Assembly (NCBI RefSeq): GCF_004916975.1
Contig: NZ_STGQ01000003.1
Coordinates: forward strand, 372,001 to 436,000
DNA: 64,000 bases
Direction: 5' to 3'
DNA from: Paenibacillus dokdonensis
GTDB lineage: Bacteria; Bacillota; Bacilli; Paenibacillales; Paenibacillaceae
Positions 24,709 to 33,619 of this stretch are shown in pieces. A program made the position numbers and the translations under genes. The stretch's first letter is position 1. Each line of letters starts with the position of its first letter. Below the pieces are notes generated by a model. That model did not search any database. It was not told where the DNA came from and saw nothing but the letters and a program-made list of their open reading frames with translations.

Positions 24709-26622
24709 TCATTTTCTACCCGTGATGCCCAAATTGGAAATAACTTCCATTACCGTCTGCGTCTTCACCGGCTTGCTGAGATATTCGTCCATACCCGCGG
24801 CCAGACAGCTTTCCCGGTCGCCTTTCAGCGCATTGGCCGTCACAGCGACGATTGCTGGGCATTGATCCTTCGGCAGGGTTCTCCGTATCATACGGGTTGC
24901 ATCAAATCCGTTTAAACCAGGCATTTGAATATCCATGAAAATAAGATCATATTGGCAGTCCTGTGCTGCGTGCACCACATCTTTTCCATTGTTGACGATG
25001 GTGGTCTGGTGACCTAGGTTTTCAAGCATTTTTTTTAGCACGATTTGGTTAACTTCATTATCTTCGGCAATCAGAATGTTCAGGTAAGGAGAAGTAGATT
25101 CATCCATTGTCTCGGAAGCATCCTCGTGATACGACCAGTTCTCTTTTGTCATTTCAACCGTAAACATAAAGGTCGCTCCGGGCTCCCCATCTTGCTCCAC
25201 CCAGATGCGGCCGCCCATTAGCTCAACCAGCCTTTTGGTGATAGCAAGCCCAAGACCGGTTCCCTCATGATTTCGGGTCATGAAATTATTGACCTGTGAA
25301 AACGGCTCAAATATATAATCCACCTTGGACGTGGGAATGCCGATACCTGTATCCTTAATCGTAAATTCGAGCCGGATTGTCCGATTTCTCTCAGAGAGCT
25401 TTCTTACCCGGGCTGAAATTCCGCCGGCAAATGTAAATTTCACCGCGTTTCCGATCAGATTCATCAGAATCTGCTTTAACCGTTTCGCATCCCCAATCAT
25501 GACTACCGGGACATCATCCTGTATCTCCAAGTTCATTTCAAGCTTTTTCTCATGAGCTCTGGCCAACAAAACATCAAAGGTCTCATCCACGCATTTTCTC
25601 ACATCGAAAAGCTCCTCCTGCAGCTCGGTTTTTCCAGACTCCACTTTGGAGAAATCCAAAATGTCATTAATAATGCCTAGGAGCATCTCGCCGCTTTGGC
25701 GGATAATCTTCACATATTCTTTCTGCTCATCGTCCAGCTCCGTCGTTGTTTCGAGCAGATCCGTCATGCCTATGACTCCGTTCATTGGAGTTCGGATTTC
25801 ATGACTCATCACGGCTAAAAATTCACTTTTGGCCTTATTGGTGCTCTCGGCGGATTCCTTGGCAATCAGCAGCTGCTTCTGCTCGGTGACATCCTTCGCA
25901 ATGATATAAAAGCCCACATTCCGGCCGTTAACATAAATGGGAGCAATCGATGTCAGTACCTCTACCGAATGACCGTCTTTATGATAAATTTTATCAATAT
26001 GCTTCTCAATCGAAGGGTTTGTCAAGGATTCCATCAGCAATTTGCGCTGGTTATCTTCACCAATGAGACGGGCAATCTTCTTTCCTGCCATTTGGTTCAC
26101 ACAATAGCCGGTCATTTTTTCAGACATTGTATTTCCGTTGACGATATTCCCTTCCAAATCGAGTGAAATAACCGCATCATGATTGTATCTTTTTAAGGAC
26201 GTGTACCGCTCCACGGTTTCCTGCAGCTTCGACTCGGCCAATTTATTTTTGGTAATATCATTCATTTGTATAATATAGGCTTGCGGATGACCGGCAGAAT
26301 CCAGCATAACGGTTCCATATACGGCTGCCCAAACAATATCTCCATTTTTCCGGATATACCTTGTTTCCGTTTCAGCCATTCCATCTGCCCTATCCTTCAG
26401 CATCGTTCTGTAAAGCGTAAGATTATGCTCCAAATCATCAGGGTGAATGAGATCCTGGAACCTTTGCTGCAGCAGTTCACTTTCAGGGTACCCTATAATT
26501 CGGCAAATAGCTGGATTTACTTTCATCCAAGCTCCGTCAAGGGAGATCATTGCAATTCCAAAAGGAGCAGTGTTGTACACTTCTTGGAAAAACGAAAGAT
26601 CTTCTGCTTTTATGGTACTCAT
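24709..26622 (-). CDS. Hybrid histidine kinase: PAS-PAS-HisKA-HATPase-REC
   Basis: About 637 residues without membrane segments, so cytoplasmic. Two PAS domains (about 10-125 and 140-245; TRYIRKNGDIVWAAVYGTV is a PAC motif), HisKA with the phospho-His in MSHEIRTPMNGVIGMTD, HATPase_c with NLIGNAVKFT (N box), DTGIGIP (G1) and EGTGLGLAITKRL (G2), and a C-terminal receiver with phospho-Asp in LIFMDIQMPGLNG. It should sense a cytoplasmic or redox cue and relay phosphate His to Asp. No partner regulator is adjacent, so it is an orphan. ATG at 26622 follows GGAGG. Its terminator was split by the IS element. Confidence 0.9.
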   Translation of the reverse strand: MSTIKAEDLSFFQEVYNTAPFGIAMISLDGAWMKVNPAICRIIGYPESELLQQRFQDLIHPDDLEHNLTLYRTMLKDRADGMAETETRYIRKNGDIVWAAVYGTVMLDSAGHPQAYIIQMNDITKNKLAESKLQETVERYTSLKRYNHDAVISLDLEGNIVNGNTMSEKMTGYCVNQMAGKKIARLIGEDNQRKLLMESLTNPSIEKHIDKIYHKDGHSVEVLTSIAPIYVNGRNVGFYIIAKDVTEQKQLLIAKESAESTNKAKSEFLAVMSHEIRTPMNGVIGMTDLLETTTELDDEQKEYVKIIRQSGEMLLGIINDILDFSKVESGKTELQEELFDVRKCVDETFDVLLARAHEKKLEMNLEIQDDVPVVMIGDAKRLKQILMNLIGNAVKFTFAGGISARVRKLSERNRTIRLEFTIKDTGIGIPTSKVDYIFEPFSQVNNFMTRNHEGTGLGLAITKRLVELMGGRIWVEQDGEPGATFMFTVEMTKENWSYHEDASETMDESTSPYLNILIAEDNEVNQIVLKKMLENLGHQTTIVNNGKDVVHAAQDCQYDLIFMDIQMPGLNGFDATRMIRRTLPKDQCPAIVAVTANALKGDRESCLAAGMDEYLSKPVKTQTVMEVISNLGITGRK

Positions 26623-26835
26623 CACACGCCTCCGTCCGCTAGATATTGATGATCATAAGCCCGAGTCTATTAATTATTCATAGAACGGCGTAAATTGATA
26701 TGTATAACATACGACAACTTTAAAATGAACGCAAAGATAGCTATAACGTTCATTAAACCGTATGCGGAAACTAGAACCACATTTTCTCCGTAAAAAGGGA
26801 TTTTCCGACAAAATAGAGCTTCGCAGGACGAAAAA

Positions 26836-26887
26836 TGAGGCATCAAAAAAAAGGGAGGGGCAGCCCTTCCCTTTTTTGATGCCTCAT
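26836..26887. terminator. Long palindromic terminator
   Basis: TGAGGCATCAAAAAA...AGGGAGGGGC / GCCCTTCCCTTTTTTGATGCCTCA, a near-perfect palindrome of about 50 nt with A/T runs on both sides of the GC core. It ends the minus-strand gene at 26923. The rest of 26640-26835 contains nothing recognisable beyond the histidine kinase promoter region. Confidence 0.85.
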
Positions 26888-26922
26888 TTTATTGCTGAAT
26901 AGGAGTTTGCTTCTCCCCATAG

Positions 26923-27450
26923 TTATGCCGAAAGATGACTGCCCAGCTTATCCAGTGTCAGCAGCACATGTGAGATCAGCTCCGGAATATCCTCCATCTG
27001 ATCCTCATCGATTTTGCGCCGGAATCTGAGCTCCGCTTCATTCTTATAGCTGTCCGGCTCCTCTCCGTAGACCCGGCTTAGGGTCTGTACAAGGAGGACT
27101 TCCGGCCAGATGCCTTTCAATGTATGCTCGATTAGCCCGCATTCCTCTTCAACATGACTCACCATCAAGTCAAAACGTATCCGCAGCAGACATCCAGGCT
27201 GATCTCCTTCCATCTCCAAAATCTCGGCAGCCAAATCGGTAAGCCCTGCCTCCAGGCGGATTTCAGCAGAGATCGCCGGATTTTCGGTTAACGCAAACCT
27301 AATTGAAAATTCGCGCGACATGACAGACATTTCCATCCGATCCGTACGGCCGTTTATGCGAATCCTGCCATCCATATTATCAAGATCATACAGCTGGTTT
27401 TCAAACGCAACCTTCAGATTATCAAAGATGGTTGGGTCAAACATTACCAT
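26923..27450 (-). CDS. Conserved-looking hypothetical protein
   Basis: 175 residues, acidic, soluble, with no signal peptide and no motif I recognise. Predicted strands in the first half (GRIRINGRTDRMEMSVMSREFSIRFAL) and helices at the C-terminus. The start overlaps the stop of the oxidoreductase gene (ATG at 27450 or 27444) without its own ribosome binding site, so it is translationally coupled to it. Function unknown. Confidence 0.7.
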   Translation of the reverse strand: MVMFDPTIFDNLKVAFENQLYDLDNMDGRIRINGRTDRMEMSVMSREFSIRFALTENPAISAEIRLEAGLTDLAAEILEMEGDQPGCLLRIRFDLMVSHVEEECGLIEHTLKGIWPEVLLVQTLSRVYGEEPDSYKNEAELRFRRKIDEDQMEDIPELISHVLLTLDKLGSHLSA

Positions 27451-28436
27451 GTATCTGAGGCATACTTCAGACCGATCTGTCTTCTGGCATCCTCCATCAC
27501 CTCAGCAACCGCCAGCGAGGTTTCATGGGAGTTGATTTTGCTGCTGCGCTTACCGCGCCCGATCATGCGGATAAACTCCTCCAGCTCGTAATACATGGAC
27601 TCATGAATTTGCTGCTGGGTCAGGTTCTCCACAGTACCGTCTCTGTACTGAATTTTCACATCATACGGCTGATTGATCCGGTCGATCACCATGGTCCCGT
27701 TTTCCCCCTGAATTTCGGCAGGAAGGAAGGAATCGGATATCTTCGAATACATGATGACAGCATCCATATCCGGATAGCGCATCACCAGACTGCCTTCCCC
27801 GTCCACGCCCGAAGATAGCATCATGCCGACAGCTTTCACCGATTCAGGCTTGCCGAACAGGGACACCATCGGATAAATGCAGTAAATGCCCAAATCCATC
27901 AATGCTCCGTTCGAGTAAACCGGATTAAATGCGTTCAGCACGGTTCCCTGCTTAAATGCATCATAGCGTGAGGAATACTGGCAATAGCCTGCGAAGTACC
28001 GCCGGACCTGACCAATTTTATATAGATTCTCTTTCATGATTCTGAAGTTCGGCATCAGGGTGGATTTCATCGCTTCCATCAGCACCACATGATTCGCCTC
28101 TGCTGCAGCGATCATTTTGCGTACCTCGTCACTATTCGAAGCGAGCGGCTTCTCACACAGGACATGTTTGCCGTGATTCATGCATTGAATCGCTTGTTCT
28201 GCGTGAAATGAGTTCGGACTCGCAATATAAACCGCATCAATCTCATCACTTGAAGCCATGGCGTCCAGGTCGGTATACACCTTGGGTTCGCCAAACTGGG
28301 CCGCAAATTCCTGGCCTTTCTCCTCCGTTCTGGAGTAAACTGCTGCCAGTACGAAATCATCATTCTCCTGGGCCGCATGAAGAAAACGTTCCGTTATCCA
28401 GTTGGTACCAATGGTTCCGAATCGAATCAATCTCAA
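27444..28436 (-). CDS. Gfo/Idh/MocA family NAD(P)-dependent oxidoreductase
   Basis: 330 residues. The N-terminal Rossmann fold begins RFGTIGTNWITERFL, followed by VYIASPNSFHAEQA and HGKHVLCEKPLASN; the EKPLA motif (catalytic Lys) is typical of the family. The C-terminal GFO_IDH_MocA_C-like domain has YPDMDAVIMYSK and VIDRINQPYDVKIQY. Family members oxidise or reduce sugars and cyclitols; the substrate is not readable. The TTG start follows AAAGGGA. It overlaps the downstream hypothetical gene by 7 nt and follows ypsA by 29 nt, suggesting one transcript. Confidence 0.9.
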   Translation of the reverse strand: MRLIRFGTIGTNWITERFLHAAQENDDFVLAAVYSRTEEKGQEFAAQFGEPKVYTDLDAMASSDEIDAVYIASPNSFHAEQAIQCMNHGKHVLCEKPLASNSDEVRKMIAAAEANHVVLMEAMKSTLMPNFRIMKENLYKIGQVRRYFAGYCQYSSRYDAFKQGTVLNAFNPVYSNGALMDLGIYCIYPMVSLFGKPESVKAVGMMLSSGVDGEGSLVMRYPDMDAVIMYSKISDSFLPAEIQGENGTMVIDRINQPYDVKIQYRDGTVENLTQQQIHESMYYELEEFIRMIGRGKRSSKINSHETSLAVAEVMEDARRQIGLKYASDTW

Positions 28437-28465
28437 TCATCCCTTTCTTCATATGTAATGAACGA

Positions 28466-29044
28466 TCAGCTGATATCCATTCCCTCGTCACTCCAGCCGG
28501 ATGCTTCCTCATCCGCCAGGTTTTGAATATCCTCGGTGCTGATGCTTAAGAAGCCGTATTCTTCCTCCTGCTGCTTCTTCAAGGCTCTTTCCTTGTAAAA
28601 GCGCGCGCTGCTGCCTTCGCCTGTCTCCTCGTCATAAACGAGAATAATGCCGTCCGTTTTGCGGAACAACAGATCATCTCTGGCTTTGAATTGCCATGGG
28701 CCATCGTAAGGCTGACGACTGACCGTCTCGTAAAAATCAATTCCCTCCAAAATCTGGTGATAGTACTCCTTCTTGTCCTCTTTCCAGTTTTCTTCAGGAT
28801 GCTCAAAAGCCGTAATAATCGCAATTTTAAGATGAGGATATTGTTTTTTCATGGCAATGGCCGCTTCACAAGCCCATAAGTCTACCCCGTACTGACCCGG
28901 CGAAATCACCCATTCCAGCCCCTCCTCGGCAAGCTGAACCAACTTTGCGGTAATGGCCTTTCGGATATAGACAATCCCCGGATGCTTCTGGCCGAAAATA
29001 TTCAGCTCATGCGCGCGATAGCCTGTCACCAGCACATTTTTCAT
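28466..29044 (-). CDS. ypsA: YpsA family SLOG-domain protein (DUF1273)
   Basis: 192 residues, the usual length. VLVTGYRAHELNIFGQKHPG at the N-terminus and EWVISPGQYGVDLWACEAAI mark the SLOG nucleotide-ligand-binding fold of YpsA; DGIILVYDEETGEGSS closes the pocket. In B. subtilis YpsA influences cell division and oxidative stress tolerance; its ligand is not established. The C-terminal acidic tail is longer than usual. It is the probable first gene of a three-gene minus-strand unit. Confidence 0.9.
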   Translation of the reverse strand: MKNVLVTGYRAHELNIFGQKHPGIVYIRKAITAKLVQLAEEGLEWVISPGQYGVDLWACEAAIAMKKQYPHLKIAIITAFEHPEENWKEDKKEYYHQILEGIDFYETVSRQPYDGPWQFKARDDLLFRKTDGIILVYDEETGEGSSARFYKERALKKQQEEEYGFLSISTEDIQNLADEEASGWSDEGMDIS

Positions 29045-29163
29045 AGGTAAACCCCTTATTTTCCTTTTGTCTGTTCTGAGATCGCTTTCTCTCTATCATA
29101 CCCCGATTCTTTCGATGATTTCCACTGATATATACCAAAAACGGGTTTATTATATGCTATATC

Positions 29164-29202
29164 TACAAAAGAAACCCTGCGTTTCTCTGCAGAAACGCAA
29201 GG
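29164..29202 (-). terminator. Terminator of the MFS-HlyD efflux operon
   Basis: On the minus strand CCTTGCGTTTC-TGCAGA-GAAACGCAGGG is followed by TTTCTTTTG. It lies about 35 nt past the HlyD-type gene's stop. Confidence 0.8.
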
Positions 29203-29235
29203 CTCTTGCCCTGATGCTGTTCTCAAGTCATATTT

Positions 29236-29874
29236 TCACAGAGATATCTTCACTTCAGCATTCATGCCCGGCAGCACTTTGGTAGAAACCTGATTGATCG
29301 AAATCTTGACTGGAATCTTCTGTGTCACTTTGGTGTAGCTTCCAGTAGAACTCTGCTGTGGAAGGACAGAAAATACGGAGTTGGTCGCATATCCGATCTC
29401 TTTCACGACACCCTCAAATTTGGTTCCGGAATCACCGTCTACCGAAATATCAACACTCTGTCCGACCTTGATGTCTTTCAGCTGGGTTTCTTTGATGTTC
29501 GCCACAACAAATAAATGATCCATATCCGCTTCCTGTGCGAGCACCTGCCCAGCCTGCACCAGCTGATTCACGCGGGCATCATTTTTAATGACTTTGCCAT
29601 TCATCCGGGAACTCACGGGAACAACCTTGGTCCCGTCCGAAACTCCGCCAACGATATTTTTATCGCTCACGTCAGTCCCATCCTGAATATTCCAGCTGGT
29701 CAAAACACCCTGAGCCGGGGAGACGAGCGGCATCATATCCGCCTGAACGACAGCATCCTCTGTTTTAATAAAATTAGATTTTTCATAGTAAAAGTAAGCG
29801 CCGGCGGCAATAAAAAAGCAGATCACCAGCACCCCTATGATATTTGCAATGATCAAGCGACTGCGGTTAATCAT
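29236..29874 (-). CDS. HlyD/EmrA-type efflux adaptor, short Gram-positive form
   Basis: 212 residues. One N-terminal membrane anchor (IIANIIGVLVICFFIAAGAYFY), then the biotinyl-lipoyl-like domain (DAVVQADMMPLVSPAQGVLTSWNI ... GKVIKNDARVNQLVQAGQVL) and a beta-barrel domain. It is about half the length of Gram-negative EmrA because the long coiled-coil hairpin is missing, as usual in Firmicutes. It lies 15 nt after the MFS gene and probably works with it in drug export. Confidence 0.85.
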   Translation of the reverse strand: MINRSRLIIANIIGVLVICFFIAAGAYFYYEKSNFIKTEDAVVQADMMPLVSPAQGVLTSWNIQDGTDVSDKNIVGGVSDGTKVVPVSSRMNGKVIKNDARVNQLVQAGQVLAQEADMDHLFVVANIKETQLKDIKVGQSVDISVDGDSGTKFEGVVKEIGYATNSVFSVLPQQSSTGSYTKVTQKIPVKISINQVSTKVLPGMNAEVKISL

Positions 29875-29889
29875 ATGAATGAACTCTCC

Positions 29890-31542
29890 TCACTTTGTAA
29901 AATGGGTTGTACTTGGATGCAGCTCTGTATTTTCAGATGTTGGCATCATTAATCTTTTCTCTTTTTGGACCAGCGATCTGCCTTTCCCCGTCACTATTTT
30001 CCCGACTGAAGCAAGCAGCATAATAACACCCACACAGGCCATGATCGTAAATAGATTGTGATATGCACCCAGGATCGCCGCTCTTTTGGTATGAACAATC
30101 AATTCATAAGATGCCATACTTTGCGCTTTCGCTGCTGGCAGACCCTCACTCATTAGTCCTCGGGTTAACTGTGTAATCTCCGATTTGGCTTCACCGCTGA
30201 ACTGGCCGAGTCGGCCGCGGATCTCCTCATAATTCATTGCATTTAGCCGGGTCAGGTACCAGCCAAGCACCGGCGTAATAATCGCACCCGCAAAATTACG
30301 AATGGAGTGCAGCGTCACGGATCTCATCGAGGCCTGGTGAATATCACCCGCAAGGGCGGTTCCCAGCGCTCCGCCAACCAGCACCATACTCACACCCGCC
30401 CCCAGAAGGGCGATTTGGAAATACAGCAGATTCAGCGAAACCTCCGGCCCCATGATTCTCCACTGCAAGCTCACATAGATGACGGCCAATGAGCCGATAA
30501 AGCCCAGAATACCGGCACCCAGACGGTCATACAGCAATGTTTTGAGCACAGCCGTCACGAGAATTCCAACAAAAAACCAGATGTAAAAATGCACGAGATA
30601 CCGGTAAGGCAGATCCAGGTTATTCCGCAGAAATCCGTTGATTCCGGCTATGGCGAAAATCAAGCAGATATGCGAGGCGATCGCCATTACGGTTCCTGAC
30701 ACCGGTTTGGCTGCCTTTAATGTCCTGAACGGAACGATCGGCGTCTTCGCCTTCAGATCAAACACAATAAACAGAATCAGAAGTACCAGTGCAGCAATCA
30801 AGAATGGCCACACGTAAAGGGATGTAAAGCCCTCTTGCATCAGATTGCAGAGAGGCACCGTCAGCATCAGCATAAGTGCAATCAGCAGAATTACGTTAAA
30901 CTTGTTCACCGGCTGCGCATCATGCTGCTCCTCTTCGCCTTTTGGCAAACCGGTAAATCCAACGATCAGACATAGCAGCGCCGACACGATGTTCAATATA
31001 AAGAGCCAACGCCATGTATCCGCGCTAAGCGATACGGAGCCAAATATGGCACCCACCGCGCTTGCGCCGAACAATCCGGTAATCACCATCAGCAGGAAAT
31101 AATTACGGATTTTATTCGGGAATGACTTTAAGCTGACAGGCAGAATGGTCAGAAACAGAAAGCCTGAGCTCAACCCCTGAATGATTCTCCCCAGCGTTAA
31201 AGAAACCGTATCCCCGGATATGACGTTGATAGCTGATCCCAACAAAAAGACGGTTACGAACATGAGATAGGTTTTTCTCACACCGAGCTTTCGGGATAAC
31301 ACCGGACCGAGCGGCACGCCAAGTGCAAAAGCTATATTGGACAAGGTGGAGGGGAGCAGCAAGTCGCTCGAGCTGAGGTTCAAGCCGTTTTGAATAATGA
31401 CCTGATTCATAATGTAAGATAAGTTGATAAAATACTGCGGACCAATCGCAAATATCGTCAGGATGGATATCATCAGATATTTGGGCAGCGGCATTTTCAT
31501 CGTTTCGGATATGGCAGTAATACGGCCTGATTGTGTTTTCAT
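29890..31542 (-). CDS. MFS multidrug transporter, DHA2 (EmrB/QacA-like)
   Basis: 550 residues with about 14 predicted membrane segments. LGVPLGPVLSRKLGVRKTYLM is the loop-2 motif of MFS proteins and LGRIIQGLSSGFLFL resembles motif B/C of DHA2 drug:H+ antiporters. It should export hydrophobic toxic compounds. Co-transcribed with the HlyD-type adaptor, and preceded by a promoter overlapping a MarR-type palindrome, so it is probably repressed by the marR gene just upstream. The ATG follows AAAGGAGGAG. Confidence 0.88.
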   Translation of the reverse strand: MKTQSGRITAISETMKMPLPKYLMISILTIFAIGPQYFINLSYIMNQVIIQNGLNLSSSDLLLPSTLSNIAFALGVPLGPVLSRKLGVRKTYLMFVTVFLLGSAINVISGDTVSLTLGRIIQGLSSGFLFLTILPVSLKSFPNKIRNYFLLMVITGLFGASAVGAIFGSVSLSADTWRWLFILNIVSALLCLIVGFTGLPKGEEEQHDAQPVNKFNVILLIALMLMLTVPLCNLMQEGFTSLYVWPFLIAALVLLILFIVFDLKAKTPIVPFRTLKAAKPVSGTVMAIASHICLIFAIAGINGFLRNNLDLPYRYLVHFYIWFFVGILVTAVLKTLLYDRLGAGILGFIGSLAVIYVSLQWRIMGPEVSLNLLYFQIALLGAGVSMVLVGGALGTALAGDIHQASMRSVTLHSIRNFAGAIITPVLGWYLTRLNAMNYEEIRGRLGQFSGEAKSEITQLTRGLMSEGLPAAKAQSMASYELIVHTKRAAILGAYHNLFTIMACVGVIMLLASVGKIVTGKGRSLVQKEKRLMMPTSENTELHPSTTHFTK

Positions 31543-31620
31543 CAGACTCCTCCTTTCCTATAATGGTCTGAATAACACCGGACTTGTGACCTGAATGAAT
31601 CTATATATTGTAAACAGCAA

Positions 31621-31655
31621 GTTGTATTATACAACATTATTTTCAAATGTGGCAA
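31621..31655 (-). promoter_or_regulatory. Efflux operon promoter with MarR-type operator
   Basis: Minus strand TTGCCA (31655-31650), 18 nt, TATAAT (31631-31626). The palindrome GTTGTA-TTA-TACAAC (31621-31635) covers the -10. Repressor binding there would block the polymerase, fitting control by the adjacent MarR protein. Confidence 0.7.
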
Positions 31656-31710
31656 TATCCATTTTTGAACAAAGCAGCCGGATTAAATGCCTTCACGCTT
31701 AGCAAATAGC

Positions 31711-31750
31711 AAAAAAAGCCGTCACAGGATCATCGTCCCGGGACAGCTTT
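31711..31750 (-). terminator. Terminator of the marR gene
   Basis: On the minus strand AAAGC-T-GTC..GGGA / TCCT..GAC-G-GCTTT followed by seven Ts, about 20 nt past the marR stop. It separates marR from the efflux operon. Confidence 0.7.
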
Positions 31751-31768
31751 GTCATATATTATTATCAT

Positions 31769-32194
31769 TCACTTGCGCCATGCTTTAAAGTCTCGGTTCA
31801 AGCGCGTAAGACCGGTTTTCAACTGATCCAGCTCCTCGGGCGACCAATTATGGAGCACCTCGGCGTAGACGTCAAAACGCGCTTGTTGGACCTTATGCAG
31901 GATATCCAAGCCTTCTGGCGTGATCTCCACTAGGCTGATTCTGCCGTTATTCGTATCCGGAAAACGTCTGATGTAATTTTTCCCTTCAAGTACAGCAACC
32001 TGCCGGCTAGCCGTTGAGAGATTCAGCAACAAATGTTCCGCAAGAGCATTAATCGCAAGAGGGCTGTATTTTTCCAGCTCACTTAGCAAAAGATATTCCG
32101 AACGGTCCAGGCTTCCGAGCTTTGGACTATGAGCTGTTGTAAGACGTACCAGTAAAGCAATTTCATATTCAATCAAATGAAGCGGAGCATCCAT
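31769..32194 (-). CDS. MarR family transcriptional regulator
   Basis: 141 residues with the MarR winged-helix layout: LLLSELEKYSPLAINALAEHLLLNLSTASRQVAVLEGKNYIRRFPDTNNGRISLVEITPEG, where the last part is the wing with the conserved Asp-x-x-x-x-Arg-type pattern. It probably represses the downstream MFS/HlyD operon through the palindrome at 31621-31635 and responds to a toxic ligand. Confidence 0.88.
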   Translation of the reverse strand: MDAPLHLIEYEIALLVRLTTAHSPKLGSLDRSEYLLLSELEKYSPLAINALAEHLLLNLSTASRQVAVLEGKNYIRRFPDTNNGRISLVEITPEGLDILHKVQQARFDVYAEVLHNWSPEELDQLKTGLTRLNRDFKAWRK

Positions 32195-32284
32195 TTTCTC
32201 TGTCCTTCCTCCTCTTATGCTGCCAGGATCCTGTACAAAAAATGCATTAGGACCAGTATAACATAAAGGAGACCGACCGCCGAG

Positions 32285-32770
32285 TCAGCTCTCGCTGACA
32301 GAAGCCAAACCCCGTCCAATTAAATTGGCAGATACAGGCTGCTTTCCGATCTCGCGTGACCATACGGACATCTGACCGATATGGTGGATTTCATGGGCAA
32401 TCATATGCCGCATAACTTCTCCCCATGTATCCAGCGTTTCCCTGCCATCAGGGCTAATGTCACGGAACTCAACGTTCTCGAAGCTGTCACTCCAGCCCAA
32501 GACGAACGCTTCCACTTCTGGACGGAATGCTGCTTCCAGATCACGAACCTGCTGAATGCTCCGGTATTGATCGAAGCTTTCATTAAAGTCGCTTTTTCCT
32601 TGCAATGTCCGAACCCAGCTCCATTCCACATCAATAATGTGAAACAGCGTGTGCAGAATTCCGCCGACGCCACCTACGCGCTTTTGCAGAAGATCGGCTT
32701 CGTCGACTCCTTCACACCACTTGAACCAATCTTCACGCACAGCCCAGTTGTACTTAAACATCATATGCAA
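32285..32770 (-). CDS. DinB family protein
   Basis: 161 residues, a four-helix DinB/YfiT-like protein. The metal-binding His pattern is seen in LHTLFHIIDVEWSW and in MRHMIAHEIHHIGQMSVW. Family members are metal-dependent thiol-linked enzymes or stress proteins of mostly unknown reaction. The TTG start follows GGAGG by 7 nt. It stands alone, divergent from greA. Confidence 0.82.
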   Translation of the reverse strand: MHMMFKYNWAVREDWFKWCEGVDEADLLQKRVGGVGGILHTLFHIIDVEWSWVRTLQGKSDFNESFDQYRSIQQVRDLEAAFRPEVEAFVLGWSDSFENVEFRDISPDGRETLDTWGEVMRHMIAHEIHHIGQMSVWSREIGKQPVSANLIGRGLASVSES

Positions 32771-32912
32771 ACGTCATTCCTCCACTTCTTTATTGAAAAG
32801 TATACAGGCTGAGAATCAAGGTTTTCCAGCGCAAAAATAGTTATAACGAATTAATATTATTTCGCTTTAGTCCGCTCTATCGTGTACAATTTAAGAAAGA
32901 GGAGTTGTAGAC

Positions 32913-33386
32913 ATGACCAATGATGAATTAATTTTAACCCCTGAGGGTCTGGCCGAACTGAAAGCAGAGCTCGAAGATCTGAAAACTGTAAAGCGGAAAG
33001 AGCTTGCAGAACGGCTTAAAGTAGCGATCAGCTACGGTGATCTGAAGGAGAACAGTGAATACCATTCCGCCAAGGACGATCAGGCATTTATGGAGACAAA
33101 AATTCTGCAGCTGGAGAAAACGCTGACCAAAGCACGGGTTGTAAAAAGCATCGATGCTTCCGTCGTAAGCGTGGGTTCCTATGTAAAGCTCGATGACATT
33201 GAGTTTAAGGAAACCGTGGAATACCGGATTGTCAGTCCGGCAGAAGCTGATGCCCATAACAATAAAATTTCTTACGAAAGCCCGCTCGGCAAAGAGCTGA
33301 TCGGCAAGTCGATAGGCGATGTCGTCAGCGTAACAGCACCGATGGGCGTCATCAAGTATGAAGTGCTTGATATCCGCGCCAAATAA
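32913..33386 (+). CDS. greA: Transcription elongation factor GreA
   Basis: 157 residues, the normal GreA size. The N-terminal coiled coil carries the acidic tip in ISYGDLKENSEYHSAKDDQ, followed by the C-terminal FKBP-like domain (VSPAEADAHNNKISYESPLGKELIGKSIGD). It inserts into the RNA polymerase secondary channel and stimulates cleavage of backtracked RNA. GAAAGAGGAG precedes the ATG, and a strong terminator follows. Monocistronic. Confidence 0.95.
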   Translation: MTNDELILTPEGLAELKAELEDLKTVKRKELAERLKVAISYGDLKENSEYHSAKDDQAFMETKILQLEKTLTKARVVKSIDASVVSVGSYVKLDDIEFKETVEYRIVSPAEADAHNNKISYESPLGKELIGKSIGDVVSVTAPMGVIKYEVLDIRAK

Positions 33387-33422
33387 GAAAACTATAACTT
33401 TTATTATACGTAAACAAACATC

Positions 33423-33466
33423 AGAACCTTGTCTTTTCTGGCAATCAGAAAACAAGGTTCTTTTCT
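33423..33466 (+). terminator. Terminator of greA
   Basis: AACCTTGTCTTTTCTG / CAGAAAACAAGGTT (one bulge) followed by CTTTTCTTTT. Confidence 0.85.
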
Positions 33467-33502
33467 TTTGATTTGTCTATGACAAAAATCATTGAATTCC
33501 AG

Positions 33503-33556
33503 TTGACATTATGATTCTTAAGGAGCATAATCGATATTAGTTAGTAAGTACTAACT
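33503..33556 (+). promoter_or_regulatory. SDR gene promoter and TetR-type operator
   Basis: TTGACA (33503-33508), 17 nt, CATAAT (33526-33531). The perfect palindrome AGTTAGTAAGTACTAACT (33539-33556) overlaps the start site. It is a typical TetR-family operator, and a TetR gene follows the SDR gene. Confidence 0.72.
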
Positions 33557-33619
33557 TATGATTAATGAATCAAGGCCACTTCATTTTATTTATTATTTCA
33601 TTTCTGGGAGGCATCTTTT

